A stretch of 41,913 bases of DNA from an uncultured Clostridia bacterium (GTDB lineage: Bacteria > Bacillota > Clostridia > TANB77 > CAG-508), in contig CAKPGS010000004.1 in the NCBI GenBank assembly GCA_934155165.1, forward strand, positions 1 through 41,913, written 5' to 3'. Positions 33,379 to 40,732 of the stretch are shown piece by piece. Each line of letters opens with the position of its first letter. Position 1 is the stretch's first letter. Both the position numbers and the translations under genes were made by a program. The notes below the pieces were generated by a model that saw only the letters and a list, made by a program, of their open reading frames with translations, was not told the DNA's origin and did no database searches.

Positions 33379-34392
33379 TTGTTAGATGATAGAAAAAAAA
33401 GAATTTTGCAAGCTATAGTTGAAGAATATATAAATACAGCAGAACCAGTTAGTTCAGCTAGTTTAGTTAAAAATTATGGTATGGAATATAGTAGTGCTAC
33501 AATTAGAAATGAAATGGCAGAACTAGAAAAATTAGGTTTGTTAGATAAACCACATACATCAGCTGGTAGAGTACCTTCTGAAAAGGGGTATAGATACTAT
33601 GTAGATGAATTAATGCAAGATAATGAACTTACATTAGATGAAATTCAATATATTCAAAAACAATTAGAAACAAAAGTAGATGAAATGGAAGATTTAACAA
33701 AGATTGCAACAAATACATTATCAGAAATAACACACTATACCACTGTTGCAATAGGTCCAACACCAACAACACAATATATAGATGAAATAAAATTTGTTCT
33801 ATTAGGTTCAAGAATGTTAATGGCTGTTATTATGACAGATACAGGAATGGTTAAAGAAACAATAATAAGATTTGATGAAGATATATATGAAAATCAAGTA
33901 TATACTTTAAATACATTTTTCAATAATAAACTAAAAGGTGAACCATTAGAAAAAATAGATAGACCGCTTGAAGAATACATTATTACAGAAATGAAAGATA
34001 GTGTTAAAGTTATAAAACCAATAATAGAGCAACTTAGAAAAGTAATCTATCAAGAAAATCATCAATTATATTTAGAAGGTGCAAATAAATCTTTTGATTT
34101 ACCAGAGTTTAAAAGCTTAGAAATTGCAAAGAATTTTATTAATGTATTAGATGAAAAAGAAGTTGTAGCAGATATATTAAATAGTGGATTTGCAAAAGAT
34201 ATAAATGTTTATATTGGTGACGAAAATGACCAAAAGGAATTAAAAGATTTTAGTGTTGTAACCTTTAAGCATAAAGTAGGAAATAAAGACTTAGGAACTA
34301 TTGGAATAATAGGACCAAAAAGAATGGATTACAGCAAAGTAATATCTGTTATGAAATATATTAGTAAAAAATTAAATGATAATAATGAATAA
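33379..34392 (+). CDS. hrcA: Heat-inducible transcription repressor HrcA
   Basis: HrcA represses class I heat-shock genes by binding CIRCE and needs GroE for activity in known systems. TTG 33379 is eight bases after AAGGAGG; the longer frame from 33352 includes the ribosome-binding site and is rejected. The 337-residue product starts MLDDRKKRILQAIVEEYI with the winged helix (YSSATIRNEMAELEKLGLLD, then SAGRVPSEKGYRYYVD), followed by the dimerisation domain and a C-terminal GAF-like region. It leads the hrcA-grpE-dnaK-dnaJ operon under two CIRCE-like sites, so it regulates itself. Confidence 0.97.
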   Translation: MLDDRKKRILQAIVEEYINTAEPVSSASLVKNYGMEYSSATIRNEMAELEKLGLLDKPHTSAGRVPSEKGYRYYVDELMQDNELTLDEIQYIQKQLETKVDEMEDLTKIATNTLSEITHYTTVAIGPTPTTQYIDEIKFVLLGSRMLMAVIMTDTGMVKETIIRFDEDIYENQVYTLNTFFNNKLKGEPLEKIDRPLEEYIITEMKDSVKVIKPIIEQLRKVIYQENHQLYLEGANKSFDLPEFKSLEIAKNFINVLDEKEVVADILNSGFAKDINVYIGDENDQKELKDFSVVTFKHKVGNKDLGTIGIIGPKRMDYSKVISVMKYISKKLNDNNE

Positions 34393-34402
34393 GGAGGTAC
34401 AT

Positions 34403-34921
34403 ATGTCAGAAGAAAACAAAGAAGAAGTTAAGGACGTAGAAGAAAAAGTAAAAAACGAAGAACATCATAAAGGAAAATGTAAAGAAGAATTACAAAAAAA
34501 ACAAGAAGAATTAGACGAACTTACAGATAGATACAAAAGAGTTATGGCAGAATTTGAAAACTACAAAAAAAGAAGTAGCAAAGAAAGAGAAAATCTATAT
34601 GGTTCAATTCTAGGAGATGTTGTAGAAGCAGTTTTGCCAGTTTTAGATAATTTAGAAAATGCATCAAAGGTTGAAACAAAGGACGAAAATTATAAACAAG
34701 GTGTGGAACTAGTTTTAAAACAATTTAAAGATGTTTTAAAAAGCAAAGGCGTAGAAGAAATTGAAGCCATAGGAACAACTTTCGATCCAGAATTACACGA
34801 AGCTGTAAGCAGTGTACAAGATGAAAGCAAAGAAAGCCAAGAAATAGTACAAGAATACAGAAAAGGATATAAGTTTGGAAATAAAGTTATTAGGCATAGT
34901 ATGGTTGTAGTAGCCAACTAA
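34403..34921 (+). CDS. grpE: Nucleotide exchange factor GrpE
   Basis: GrpE releases ADP from DnaK and acts as a thermosensor. ATG 34403 (MSEENKEEVK) follows AAGGAGG; the upstream frame from 34376 is an extension. The 172 residues include a charged, disordered N-terminus, a long coiled coil (about 20-80, with KRVMAEFENYKKRSSKERE), and the C-terminal beta domain with VEEIEAIGTTFDPELHEAV and RKGYKFGNKVIRHSMVVV. The last stop-codon bases are also the first bases of the inverted-repeat element E. hrcA ends ten bases upstream. Confidence 0.97.
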   Translation: MSEENKEEVKDVEEKVKNEEHHKGKCKEELQKKQEELDELTDRYKRVMAEFENYKKRSSKERENLYGSILGDVVEAVLPVLDNLENASKVETKDENYKQGVELVLKQFKDVLKSKGVEEIEAIGTTFDPELHEAVSSVQDESKESQEIVQEYRKGYKFGNKVIRHSMVVVAN

Positions 34922-35042
34922 ATTGATTAAAAGCAACAATCTGCACATTTTTATTCATAAATTCTAACCTCGACGTACACACGTACGACTTCGGCTCGAA
35001 TTTAATCAAAAAAATGCACATCTTATCACTTTTAATCAATTT
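34920..35042. repeat. Imperfect inverted-repeat element E (123 bp) between grpE and dnaK
   Basis: AAATTGATTAAAAG (34920-34933) is exactly complementary to CTTTTAATCAATTT (35029-35042). The arms continue to pair imperfectly inward for about 44 bp in total, with substitutions on both sides. The GC-rich centre holds CGTACACACGTACG and TTCGGCTCG. Read on the minus strand it has an open frame beginning MCIFLIKFEPKSYV. The first base of the element overlaps the grpE stop. Its layout (AT arms, TCG-rich centre) matches elements A and C, though the arms differ in sequence. The remaining 80 bases to dnaK hold a GAGG/CCTC mini-hairpin just before the ribosome-binding site. Confidence 0.65.
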
Positions 35043-35122
35043 ATTATAAACATTGTTATTAATTTTTAATTTATATAAAAATATTTAGAGGTTACCCCTC
35101 AAAAGAAAGGAAGTAAAAAATT

Positions 35123-36967
35123 ATGGGAAAAATTATAGGAATTGACTTAGGAACAACAAATTCATGTGTAGCTGTTATGGAAGGAGGAGAACCAGTAGTA
35201 ATACCAAATAGCGAAGGTGCTAGAACAACACCATCTGTTGTTGGTTTTACAAAAAATGGAGAAAGACTTGTAGGACAAATAGCAAAACGTCAAGCAGTTA
35301 CAAATCCAGATAACACAGTTATTTCTATTAAAAGAAAAATGGGAACAGCTGAAAAAGTAAAAATAGATGGAGATGAATTCTCTCCACAAGAAATATCTGC
35401 AATGATTTTACAAAAATTAAAAGCAGATGCAGAAAGCTATTTAGGACAAAAAGTTACTCAAGCAGTTATTACTGTACCAGCTTACTTTAGCGATAGCCAA
35501 AGACAAGCAACAAAAGATGCAGGAAAAATTGCAGGACTAGAAGTATTAAGAATTATAAATGAACCAACTGCAGCATCATTAGCATTCGGAATGGATAAAG
35601 AAGATCAAGACCAAAAAATATTAATATACGATTTAGGTGGAGGAACATTCGACGTTTCTATTCTAGATATTGGTGATGGAGTATTCGAAGTATTATCTAC
35701 AAATGGTAACACACATTTAGGTGGAGATGACTTTGATAATGCAATAATAGATTACTTAGCAAGTGAATTCAAAAAAGCAAATGGAATAGACTTAAAAACA
35801 GATAAAATGGCAATGCAAAGACTAAAAGAAGCAGCAGAAAAGGCAAAAATAGAACTATCAGGAATGCAACAAACACAAATTAACTTACCATTTATAACAG
35901 CAGATAGCACAGGACCAAAACACTTAGATGTAAACTTAACAAGAGCTAAATTCGAAGAATTAATTCACGATTTAGTTGAAGCAACAAGAGTTCCAGTAGA
36001 ACAAGCTATGAAAGATGCAGGAGTTACAGCAAGCGATATTCACAAAGTATTATTAGTTGGTGGATCTACAAGAGTTCCATGTGTACAAGAAATGGTTAAG
36101 AAAATAACAGGAAAAGAACCAGATAAAGGTATAAACCCAGATGAATGTGTTGCAATAGGTGCAGCAATTCAAGGTGGTGTATTATCAGGAGACGTAAAAG
36201 ACTTAGTATTATTAGATGTAACACCATTATCATTAGGTATTGAAACATATGGTGGAGTATTCACAAAATTAATAGAAAGAAATACAACAATACCAACTAA
36301 AAAATCACAAATATTCTCAACAGCAGCAGATGGTCAAACATCAGTTGAAGTACACGTTCTTCAAGGAGAAAGAGAAATGGCTGCATACAATAAAACATTA
36401 GGAAGATTCCAATTAACAGGAATACCAGCAGCTCCAAGAGGAGTACCTCAAATAGAAGTTACATTTGATATAGATGCAAACGGTATAGTTCACGTATCTG
36501 CAAAAGATATGGCAACAGGGAATAGCCAAAACGTTTCTATTACAGCAAGCACAAACTTAACAGACGAAGATATAGATAAAGCTGTTAAAGATGCAGAAGC
36601 GCATGCAGCAGAAGACAAGAAAAAGAAAGAAGAAATAGAAGTTAAAAACAATGCAGAAAGTTTAGTATACAACAGTGAAAAAACATTACAAGAAGTTGGA
36701 GACAAAATAAGCGGAGAAGAAAAAGCAAAAGTAGAAACAGAAATAGACAATGTTAAAAAAGCACTAGAAACAAACGATACAGAAGCAATAAAAGCTGCAA
36801 CAGAAAAATTGACAACAGCATTCTATGAAGTAACAGAAAAATTATACAAACAAGCAGCACCAAGCGGAGCAGAAGGAGTAGATCCAAATGCAGCAGGTGC
36901 TCAAGAAAGTGAAACAGTTCATGATGCAGACTATGAAGTAGATGCAGATGACAAAAAAGATGAGTAA
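35123..36967 (+). CDS. dnaK: Chaperone DnaK (Hsp70)
   Basis: The 614-residue Hsp70 chaperone. The ATPase domain has GIDLGTTNSCVAVMEGG (residues 5-21), the phosphate-2 motif IYDLGGGTFDVSILDIG, and LLVGGSTRVPCVQEM. The interdomain linker is KDLVLLDVTPLSLGIETYGG, leading to the substrate-binding domain and a helical lid. The C-terminus is the usual acidic EVDADDKKDE tail. It lacks the extra 24-residue loop of Gram-negative DnaK, as expected for a Gram-positive. GAAAGGAAG precedes ATG 35123. It is separated from grpE and from dnaJ by repeat elements. Confidence 0.99.
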   Translation: MGKIIGIDLGTTNSCVAVMEGGEPVVIPNSEGARTTPSVVGFTKNGERLVGQIAKRQAVTNPDNTVISIKRKMGTAEKVKIDGDEFSPQEISAMILQKLKADAESYLGQKVTQAVITVPAYFSDSQRQATKDAGKIAGLEVLRIINEPTAASLAFGMDKEDQDQKILIYDLGGGTFDVSILDIGDGVFEVLSTNGNTHLGGDDFDNAIIDYLASEFKKANGIDLKTDKMAMQRLKEAAEKAKIELSGMQQTQINLPFITADSTGPKHLDVNLTRAKFEELIHDLVEATRVPVEQAMKDAGVTASDIHKVLLVGGSTRVPCVQEMVKKITGKEPDKGINPDECVAIGAAIQGGVLSGDVKDLVLLDVTPLSLGIETYGGVFTKLIERNTTIPTKKSQIFSTAADGQTSVEVHVLQGEREMAAYNKTLGRFQLTGIPAAPRGVPQIEVTFDIDANGIVHVSAKDMATGNSQNVSITASTNLTDEDIDKAVKDAEAHAAEDKKKKEEIEVKNNAESLVYNSEKTLQEVGDKISGEEKAKVETEIDNVKKALETNDTEAIKAATEKLTTAFYEVTEKLYKQAAPSGAEGVDPNAAGAQESETVHDADYEVDADDKKDE

Positions 36968-36969
36968 AT

Positions 36970-37074
36970 GTAGGGACACGGTGCTCCGTGCCCACAAATA
37001 AGAAAAATTGATGTAGCGGCGGTCATTGACCGCCATAAAATTAATTGTAAAAGGCGACCAGTGGTCGCCCCTAC
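36970..37074. repeat. Three GC palindromes in a row between dnaK and dnaJ
   Basis: Within 105 bases lie three different stems: GGGACACGGTGCTCCGTGCCC (36973-36993, with TGTA upstream), GGCGGTCATTGACCGCC (37018-37034, preceded by TGTAGC), and GGCGACCAGTGGTCGCC (37053-37069). The last is followed by CCTACA, the reverse complement of the TGTAGG prefix, so it is in opposite orientation. None has a T-run. They fill almost the whole dnaK-dnaJ spacer, ending eight bases before the dnaJ ribosome-binding site. Confidence 0.8.
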
Positions 37075-37091
37075 AATATTTGGAGGCAATA

Positions 37092-38240
37092 ATGTCAAAT
37101 AAAAGAGATTATTATGAAGTATTAGGAGTAAATAAAAATGCAACAGATGATGAATTGAAAAAAGCATATAGAAAACTTGCCAAAAAATATCATCCAGATG
37201 CAAACCCTGATAATAAAGCAGAAGCGGAAGCAAAATTTAAAGAAGTAAATGAAGCCTACGAAAATTTATCTGACCCACAAAAAAGAAGAATGTATGACCA
37301 ATTCGGACATGATGGACCACAAGGGTTTGGAGGTGGACAAAATGGATATTATTCATATACAACCTCAGGGTTTGATGGATTTGGATTCGATGGTTTCGAT
37401 GATGTTTTTTCATCAATCTTTGGAGGAGGATTTGGTGGAGGAAGAAGTTCAGCAAGACAAAATACACGATCATATAAGGGCGAAGAAATAAGATTAAATT
37501 TAGACTTAACTTTTGAAGAAGCTTTTTTAGGTGTAAAAAAAGAAATTACAATACATAGATATGAAAAATGCGAAAAATGTAGTGGAACAGGAGCAAAGCC
37601 AGGAACATCACCTAAAAAATGTGGAAAATGTAATGGAACAGGTAAAATAAAACAAATGCAAAACATAATTTTTGCACAAATTCAAACTGAAGTACCTTGT
37701 CCAGACTGTCATGGTACAGGAGAAATTATAGAAGAACCTTGTATGGACTGTAAAGGAAAAGGAAAAATTCGTAAACAAGCAAAATTAGATATAGAAATTC
37801 CAGCAGGTATTGCAGATAATCAAACAATAGTAGTAAGAAACAAAGGTAATGTTGGAGAAAAAGGTGCACCAGATGGAGATATTCTTGTAAATATTCATGT
37901 AAAGAAACATCATATATTTACAAGAGATGGTAAAAATGTATATTGTGAAATTCCAATAACAATTACACAAGCAGCGCTAGGAGCAGAAATAGATATTCCG
38001 ATGGTAGATGGAAGTAAGCAAAGAGTAAAAGTACCAGAAGGAACACAAACAGGAACAAAGTTTGTAATAAGAAATAAAGGATTTAAAACAGTTCACGGTA
38101 GCACTTATGGAGACTTTATATATAATTTAATAGTTCAAACACCTAAAAAACTAACAAAAGAACAAAGAGATTTGTTAGTTGAATTAGCTAAAACTATGAA
38201 CGAACAACCAACAATAAAGAAAAAAGGAATATTTGGATAA
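37092..38240 (+). CDS. dnaJ: Chaperone DnaJ (Hsp40)
   Basis: The DnaK co-chaperone, 382 residues. ATG 37092 (MSNKRDYYEVLGV) follows TTGGAGG; the longer frame from 37026 runs through a repeat and is rejected. The J domain (1-70) contains YHPDANPD with the HPD motif. A Gly/Phe-rich region follows (about 75-130). The zinc domain has four CxxCxGxG motifs: CEKCSGTG, CGKCNGTG, CPDCHGTG and CMDCKGKG. The C-terminal substrate-binding region is complete. A terminator follows, which ends the heat-shock operon. Confidence 0.98.
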   Translation: MSNKRDYYEVLGVNKNATDDELKKAYRKLAKKYHPDANPDNKAEAEAKFKEVNEAYENLSDPQKRRMYDQFGHDGPQGFGGGQNGYYSYTTSGFDGFGFDGFDDVFSSIFGGGFGGGRSSARQNTRSYKGEEIRLNLDLTFEEAFLGVKKEITIHRYEKCEKCSGTGAKPGTSPKKCGKCNGTGKIKQMQNIIFAQIQTEVPCPDCHGTGEIIEEPCMDCKGKGKIRKQAKLDIEIPAGIADNQTIVVRNKGNVGEKGAPDGDILVNIHVKKHHIFTRDGKNVYCEIPITITQAALGAEIDIPMVDGSKQRVKVPEGTQTGTKFVIRNKGFKTVHGSTYGDFIYNLIVQTPKKLTKEQRDLLVELAKTMNEQPTIKKKGIFG

Positions 38241-38256
38241 GATATTTGCCAAAAAG

Positions 38257-38291
38257 CAATCTTTGATATATAATATCAAGGATTGTTTTTT
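38257..38291 (+). terminator. Terminator of the heat-shock operon
   Basis: CAATCTTTGATA (38257-38268) pairs with TATCAAGGATTG (38274-38285) with one G-T pair, followed by six T. Confidence 0.85.
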
Positions 38292-38307
38292 AATTAGGAG
38301 AAAAAAT

Positions 38308-39141
38308 ATGAATAAAATAAAGGTTATGGCTTTTGTTGGTCCATCAGGAACAGGTAAAAGCTATAGAGCACAAATGGTTGCAGGAGAAAATAATATAAAT
38401 TATATAATAGATGATGGCTTGTTAATAAAAGACAATGAAATTATTGCAGGAATTTCGGCCAAAAAAGCTCCAACAAAAATAGAAACAGTAAAAAATGCAT
38501 TATTTTTGGAAGAAGATAAGAAAAAAGAAGTTTTAAAAGCAATAAAAAAATATAAGCCAGAAGGAATACTAATATTAGGAACGTCAGATGGAATGGTAGA
38601 AAAAATTGCAGCAAATTTAGGATTGCCCAAAATAGAAAAAATAGTATATATTCAAGATTATGCAACACAAGAGGAAATGGAAGAAGCAAGGAGAATGAGA
38701 GTAACAGAAGGAAAACATGTAATTCCAGTACCAACATTTGAATTAAAAAAAGACTTTAGTGGATATATTTTAGATCCATTACAAATTTTTAAACATAAAG
38801 GAAAAGGAGATAAACCATATGTTGCAGAAAAATCTATGATTAGACCAACTTTTAGTTATATGGGAAAATTCACAATATCAGATACAGTTTTTAGACAAAT
38901 AATAGAACATATAGCAAAAAAAGAAAAGGGAATATATAGAGTTACAAAAACAAGGGTATCTACAGAAAATCAGGTAGAAACAATTTATTTGGAAGTAATT
39001 TTAATGTATGGTTATAATATAAAAGAAACACTTACACACTTTAGAGGAAAATCTATAAAAGAAATAGAAAAATATACTGCAATGACAGTAGAAAAAATGG
39101 ATATAGTTGCAAAAGGTATACAAATGCCTGAAAATAATTAA
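38308..39141 (+). CDS. P-loop protein fused to an Asp23-like domain
   Basis: ATG 38308 follows TTAGGAG; the longer frame from 38233 overlaps the terminator and is rejected. The 277-residue protein begins with a nucleotide-binding domain: VMAFVGPSGTGKSYRAQM is a Walker A loop and GILILGTSDGMVEKIA a possible later strand. No clear Walker B is evident. The last 100 residues (from RPTFSYMGKFTISDTVFRQI) match the general pattern of the Asp23/Gls24 (DUF322) fold, including hydrophobic strand YLEVILMYG and helix IKEIEKYTAMTVEKMDI. Function is unknown; a cell-envelope stress or GTPase/kinase-linked role is conjecture. It is 17 bases before cmk and may share its transcript. Confidence 0.7.
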   Translation: MNKIKVMAFVGPSGTGKSYRAQMVAGENNINYIIDDGLLIKDNEIIAGISAKKAPTKIETVKNALFLEEDKKKEVLKAIKKYKPEGILILGTSDGMVEKIAANLGLPKIEKIVYIQDYATQEEMEEARRMRVTEGKHVIPVPTFELKKDFSGYILDPLQIFKHKGKGDKPYVAEKSMIRPTFSYMGKFTISDTVFRQIIEHIAKKEKGIYRVTKTRVSTENQVETIYLEVILMYGYNIKETLTHFRGKSIKEIEKYTAMTVEKMDIVAKGIQMPENN

Positions 39142-39158
39142 TAAAGGAGAAATAAAGA

Positions 39159-40049
39159 ATGTTTATTGTTGCTATTGATGGTCCTGCAGGAACAGGAAAA
39201 GGAACTATTACAAAAATAGTTGCAGAAAAATTAAGGTTAGTTACTATAGATACAGGTGCAACTTACAGATGTATAACACTTGCTATGATTAAACAAAATG
39301 TAAAATTAGAAGAAGAAGAAAAAATAAAACAAATACTAGAAAAAAGCAAAATAGAGTTTAAAAACATAAATGGAGAACAACATACATTCTTAAATAATGA
39401 AGATGTTTCAAAAGAAATAAGAAGTAATGAAGTAAACAGCATGGTATCACAAGTATCTGCATTAAAATTTGTAAGATACAAAATGGTAGACTTACAAAGA
39501 AAACTTGCAGAAGGAAAAGACGTAATAATGGAAGGCCGAGACATAGGAACATATGTATTTCCAAATGCAGATGTAAAAATATATTTAGATGCAGAGCCAG
39601 AAGAAAGAGCTAGAAGAAGACAAAAACAAAATGAAGAAGCAGGAATACAATCAACTTATGAAGAAGTTTTAGCAGGAATAATAGCAAGAGATGAAAACGA
39701 CAAAAATAAAGAAATGGGAGCATTAAAAGTAGCAGAAGATGCAGTGGTAGTTGATGGAACACACGGAACAATAGAAGAAAACGTACAAAAAGTAATAGAC
39801 ATTATAAATAAAAAAAAATTAAAAAATAACGAAACAAAATCTGTAGGGGTCGATGCCTCTGTCGACCCGAAGAAAGATAAAAATGATAAAACAAAATCTG
39901 TAGGGGCACGGTGCTCCGTGCCCAAAAAAAACAAAACAAGAAAAAACAATAGAAAAATTAAAAGTAACCAAAAAAGAACCCCTATCAAAAATAATACAAA
40001 GAGAAATTGTAAGAAGCATACTATGGGTACTATACAAAATAGTATTTAG
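39159..40049 (+). CDS. cmk: Cytidylate kinase with repeat-derived C-terminal extension
   Basis: Cmk phosphorylates CMP and dCMP. ATG 39159 follows AAAGGAG. The core (about 1-215) is typical: AIDGPAGTGKGTITKIVAEK (P-loop at residues 7-15), IDTGATYRCITLAM, VIMEGRDIGTYVFPNADVKI, and the lid RARRRQKQNEEAG. Where the family ends, the frame continues through two palindromic repeats, giving KSVGVDASVDPKK and KSVGARCSVPKK. It then runs on in the wrong frame over the start of plsC, ending at TAG 40047-40049. The residues after about 255 are almost certainly not native coding. A one-base loss in the A8 run at 39924-39931 would fuse the kinase to PlsC as a 473-residue protein. Confidence 0.9.
   Translation: MFIVAIDGPAGTGKGTITKIVAEKLRLVTIDTGATYRCITLAMIKQNVKLEEEEKIKQILEKSKIEFKNINGEQHTFLNNEDVSKEIRSNEVNSMVSQVSALKFVRYKMVDLQRKLAEGKDVIMEGRDIGTYVFPNADVKIYLDAEPEERARRRQKQNEEAGIQSTYEEVLAGIIARDENDKNKEMGALKVAEDAVVVDGTHGTIEENVQKVIDIINKKKLKNNETKSVGVDASVDPKKDKNDKTKSVGARCSVPKKNKTRKNNRKIKSNQKRTPIKNNTKRNCKKHTMGTIQNSI
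39832..39923 (+). repeat. Two palindromic repeats inside the cmk frame, 57-bp period
   Basis: AAACAAAATCTGTAGGGG occurs identically at 39832-39849 and 39889-39906, 57 bases (19 codons) apart. The first copy carries the stem GGGTCGA/TCGACCC (39847-39868) and the second GGGCACGG/CCGTGCCC (39904-39923). So the flank is duplicated while the hairpin differs. Both are read in the cmk frame without a stop. In the plsC frame the second repeat supplies the TAG at 39901 that blocks upstream initiation. Confidence 0.85.
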
Positions 40050-40581
40050 AGTAAAAGTAATAGGAAAAGAAAATGTTCCAAAAGATGAACCATTTATACT
40101 ATGCGGAAACCATGTGGAATTTATAAAAGTTCCTATTATAGAAATATTTACAACGGGTAGGAAAAAAGTATATTTTATGGCAAAAATAGAATTGTTAAAT
40201 AATGCCTTTCTAAGATGGTTTGCATATATATTCAATGTAATTCCAGTAAAAAGAGGAAAACAAGATATGTATGCAATGAAACAATCATTGCAAGCACTTA
40301 ACCAAGGAGATGCCTTAGGAATATTTCCAGAAGGAACAACAAATGGTCTTGCAAAAAAAGTAAAAGTAAAAACTGGAACAGCTTATATGGCATTAAGAAC
40401 AGGCTCAAAAGTATTACCAGTAGGAATTAAAACAACAAAAACAAACAGAGTTATAGTAAATATAGGAAAAACATTAAACTATAATGAACAAAAAGAAAAA
40501 AATCCAGATAAAGAAAAATTAGAAGAAACAACAAAAGAAATAATGGACTCAATAATTATGTTGACAGAAACAGCAAAATAA
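39904..40581 (+). CDS. plsC: PlsC-like 1-acylglycerol-3-phosphate acyltransferase frame without its own start
   Basis: This frame is +1 to cmk and open from a TAG at 39901 to the stop at 40579-40581. From about 39946 it reads as genuine PlsC: IQREIVRSILWVLYKIVFRV, VPKDEPFILCGNHVEFIKVP, LRWFAYIFNVIPVKRGKQD, then FPEGTTNG, the second conserved motif. PlsC makes phosphatidic acid in the membrane. No ATG, GTG or TTG lies upstream of GTG 40114, which falls inside the NH motif and so cannot be the true start. Translation must come from cmk by slippage, from an unusual codon (ATA 39949), or not at all. The HX4D motif is also altered (NHVEFIK, Lys for Asp). The frame is 225 codons to the stop. Confidence 0.75.
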   Translation, partial: GHGAPCPKKTKQEKTIEKLKVTKKEPLSKIIQREIVRSILWVLYKIVFRVKVIGKENVPKDEPFILCGNHVEFIKVPIIEIFTTGRKKVYFMAKIELLNNAFLRWFAYIFNVIPVKRGKQDMYAMKQSLQALNQGDALGIFPEGTTNGLAKKVKVKTGTAYMALRTGSKVLPVGIKTTKTNRVIVNIGKTLNYNEQKEKNPDKEKLEETTKEIMDSIIMLTETAK

Positions 40582-40643
40582 TATATAATAGAAACGTTAT
40601 TTTATAATTTGATAATAATAAAATAATGACATTAATAAATAAT

Positions 40644-40723
40644 ATGGGAAACGGAACATACCTTAAGCTGAAAAAAGCTACCATAGATAAAAGGTGTGTC
40701 CCTGGTCTTAAGAAAAGAAGGAG
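40644..40723 (+). promoter_or_regulatory. Candidate structured leader upstream of typA
   Basis: GGAACATACC (40653-40662) pairs with GGTGTGTCCC (40693-40702) at nine of ten positions, counting one G-U pair. Between them AGCT (40666-40669) and AGCT (40676-40679) flank an A-rich loop, and CTTAAG occurs at 40662-40667 and again at 40707-40712. No U-run follows, so it is not a plain terminator. A 30-codon frame (ATG 40644 to TGA 40734-40736) spans it and ends overlapping the typA ATG, with a very basic C-terminus (LKKRRRYKK). It lacks a ribosome-binding site. I do not recognise a riboswitch class. Confidence 0.45.
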
Positions 40724-40732
40724 ATATAAGAA

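Noticed and set aside
36970..37074. CRISPR array between dnaK and dnaJ
   Set aside because: The palindromes differ in sequence, spacing is uneven, one is reversed and no cas gene is present.
37026..37091. N-terminal extension of DnaJ
   Set aside because: It is a read-through of a palindromic repeat; the J domain starts at ATG 37092 after GGAGG.
40114..40581. GTG 40114 as the true start of PlsC
   Set aside because: It falls inside the conserved NH motif; more than 40 residues of recognisable PlsC sequence lie upstream in the same frame, and no ribosome-binding site precedes it.
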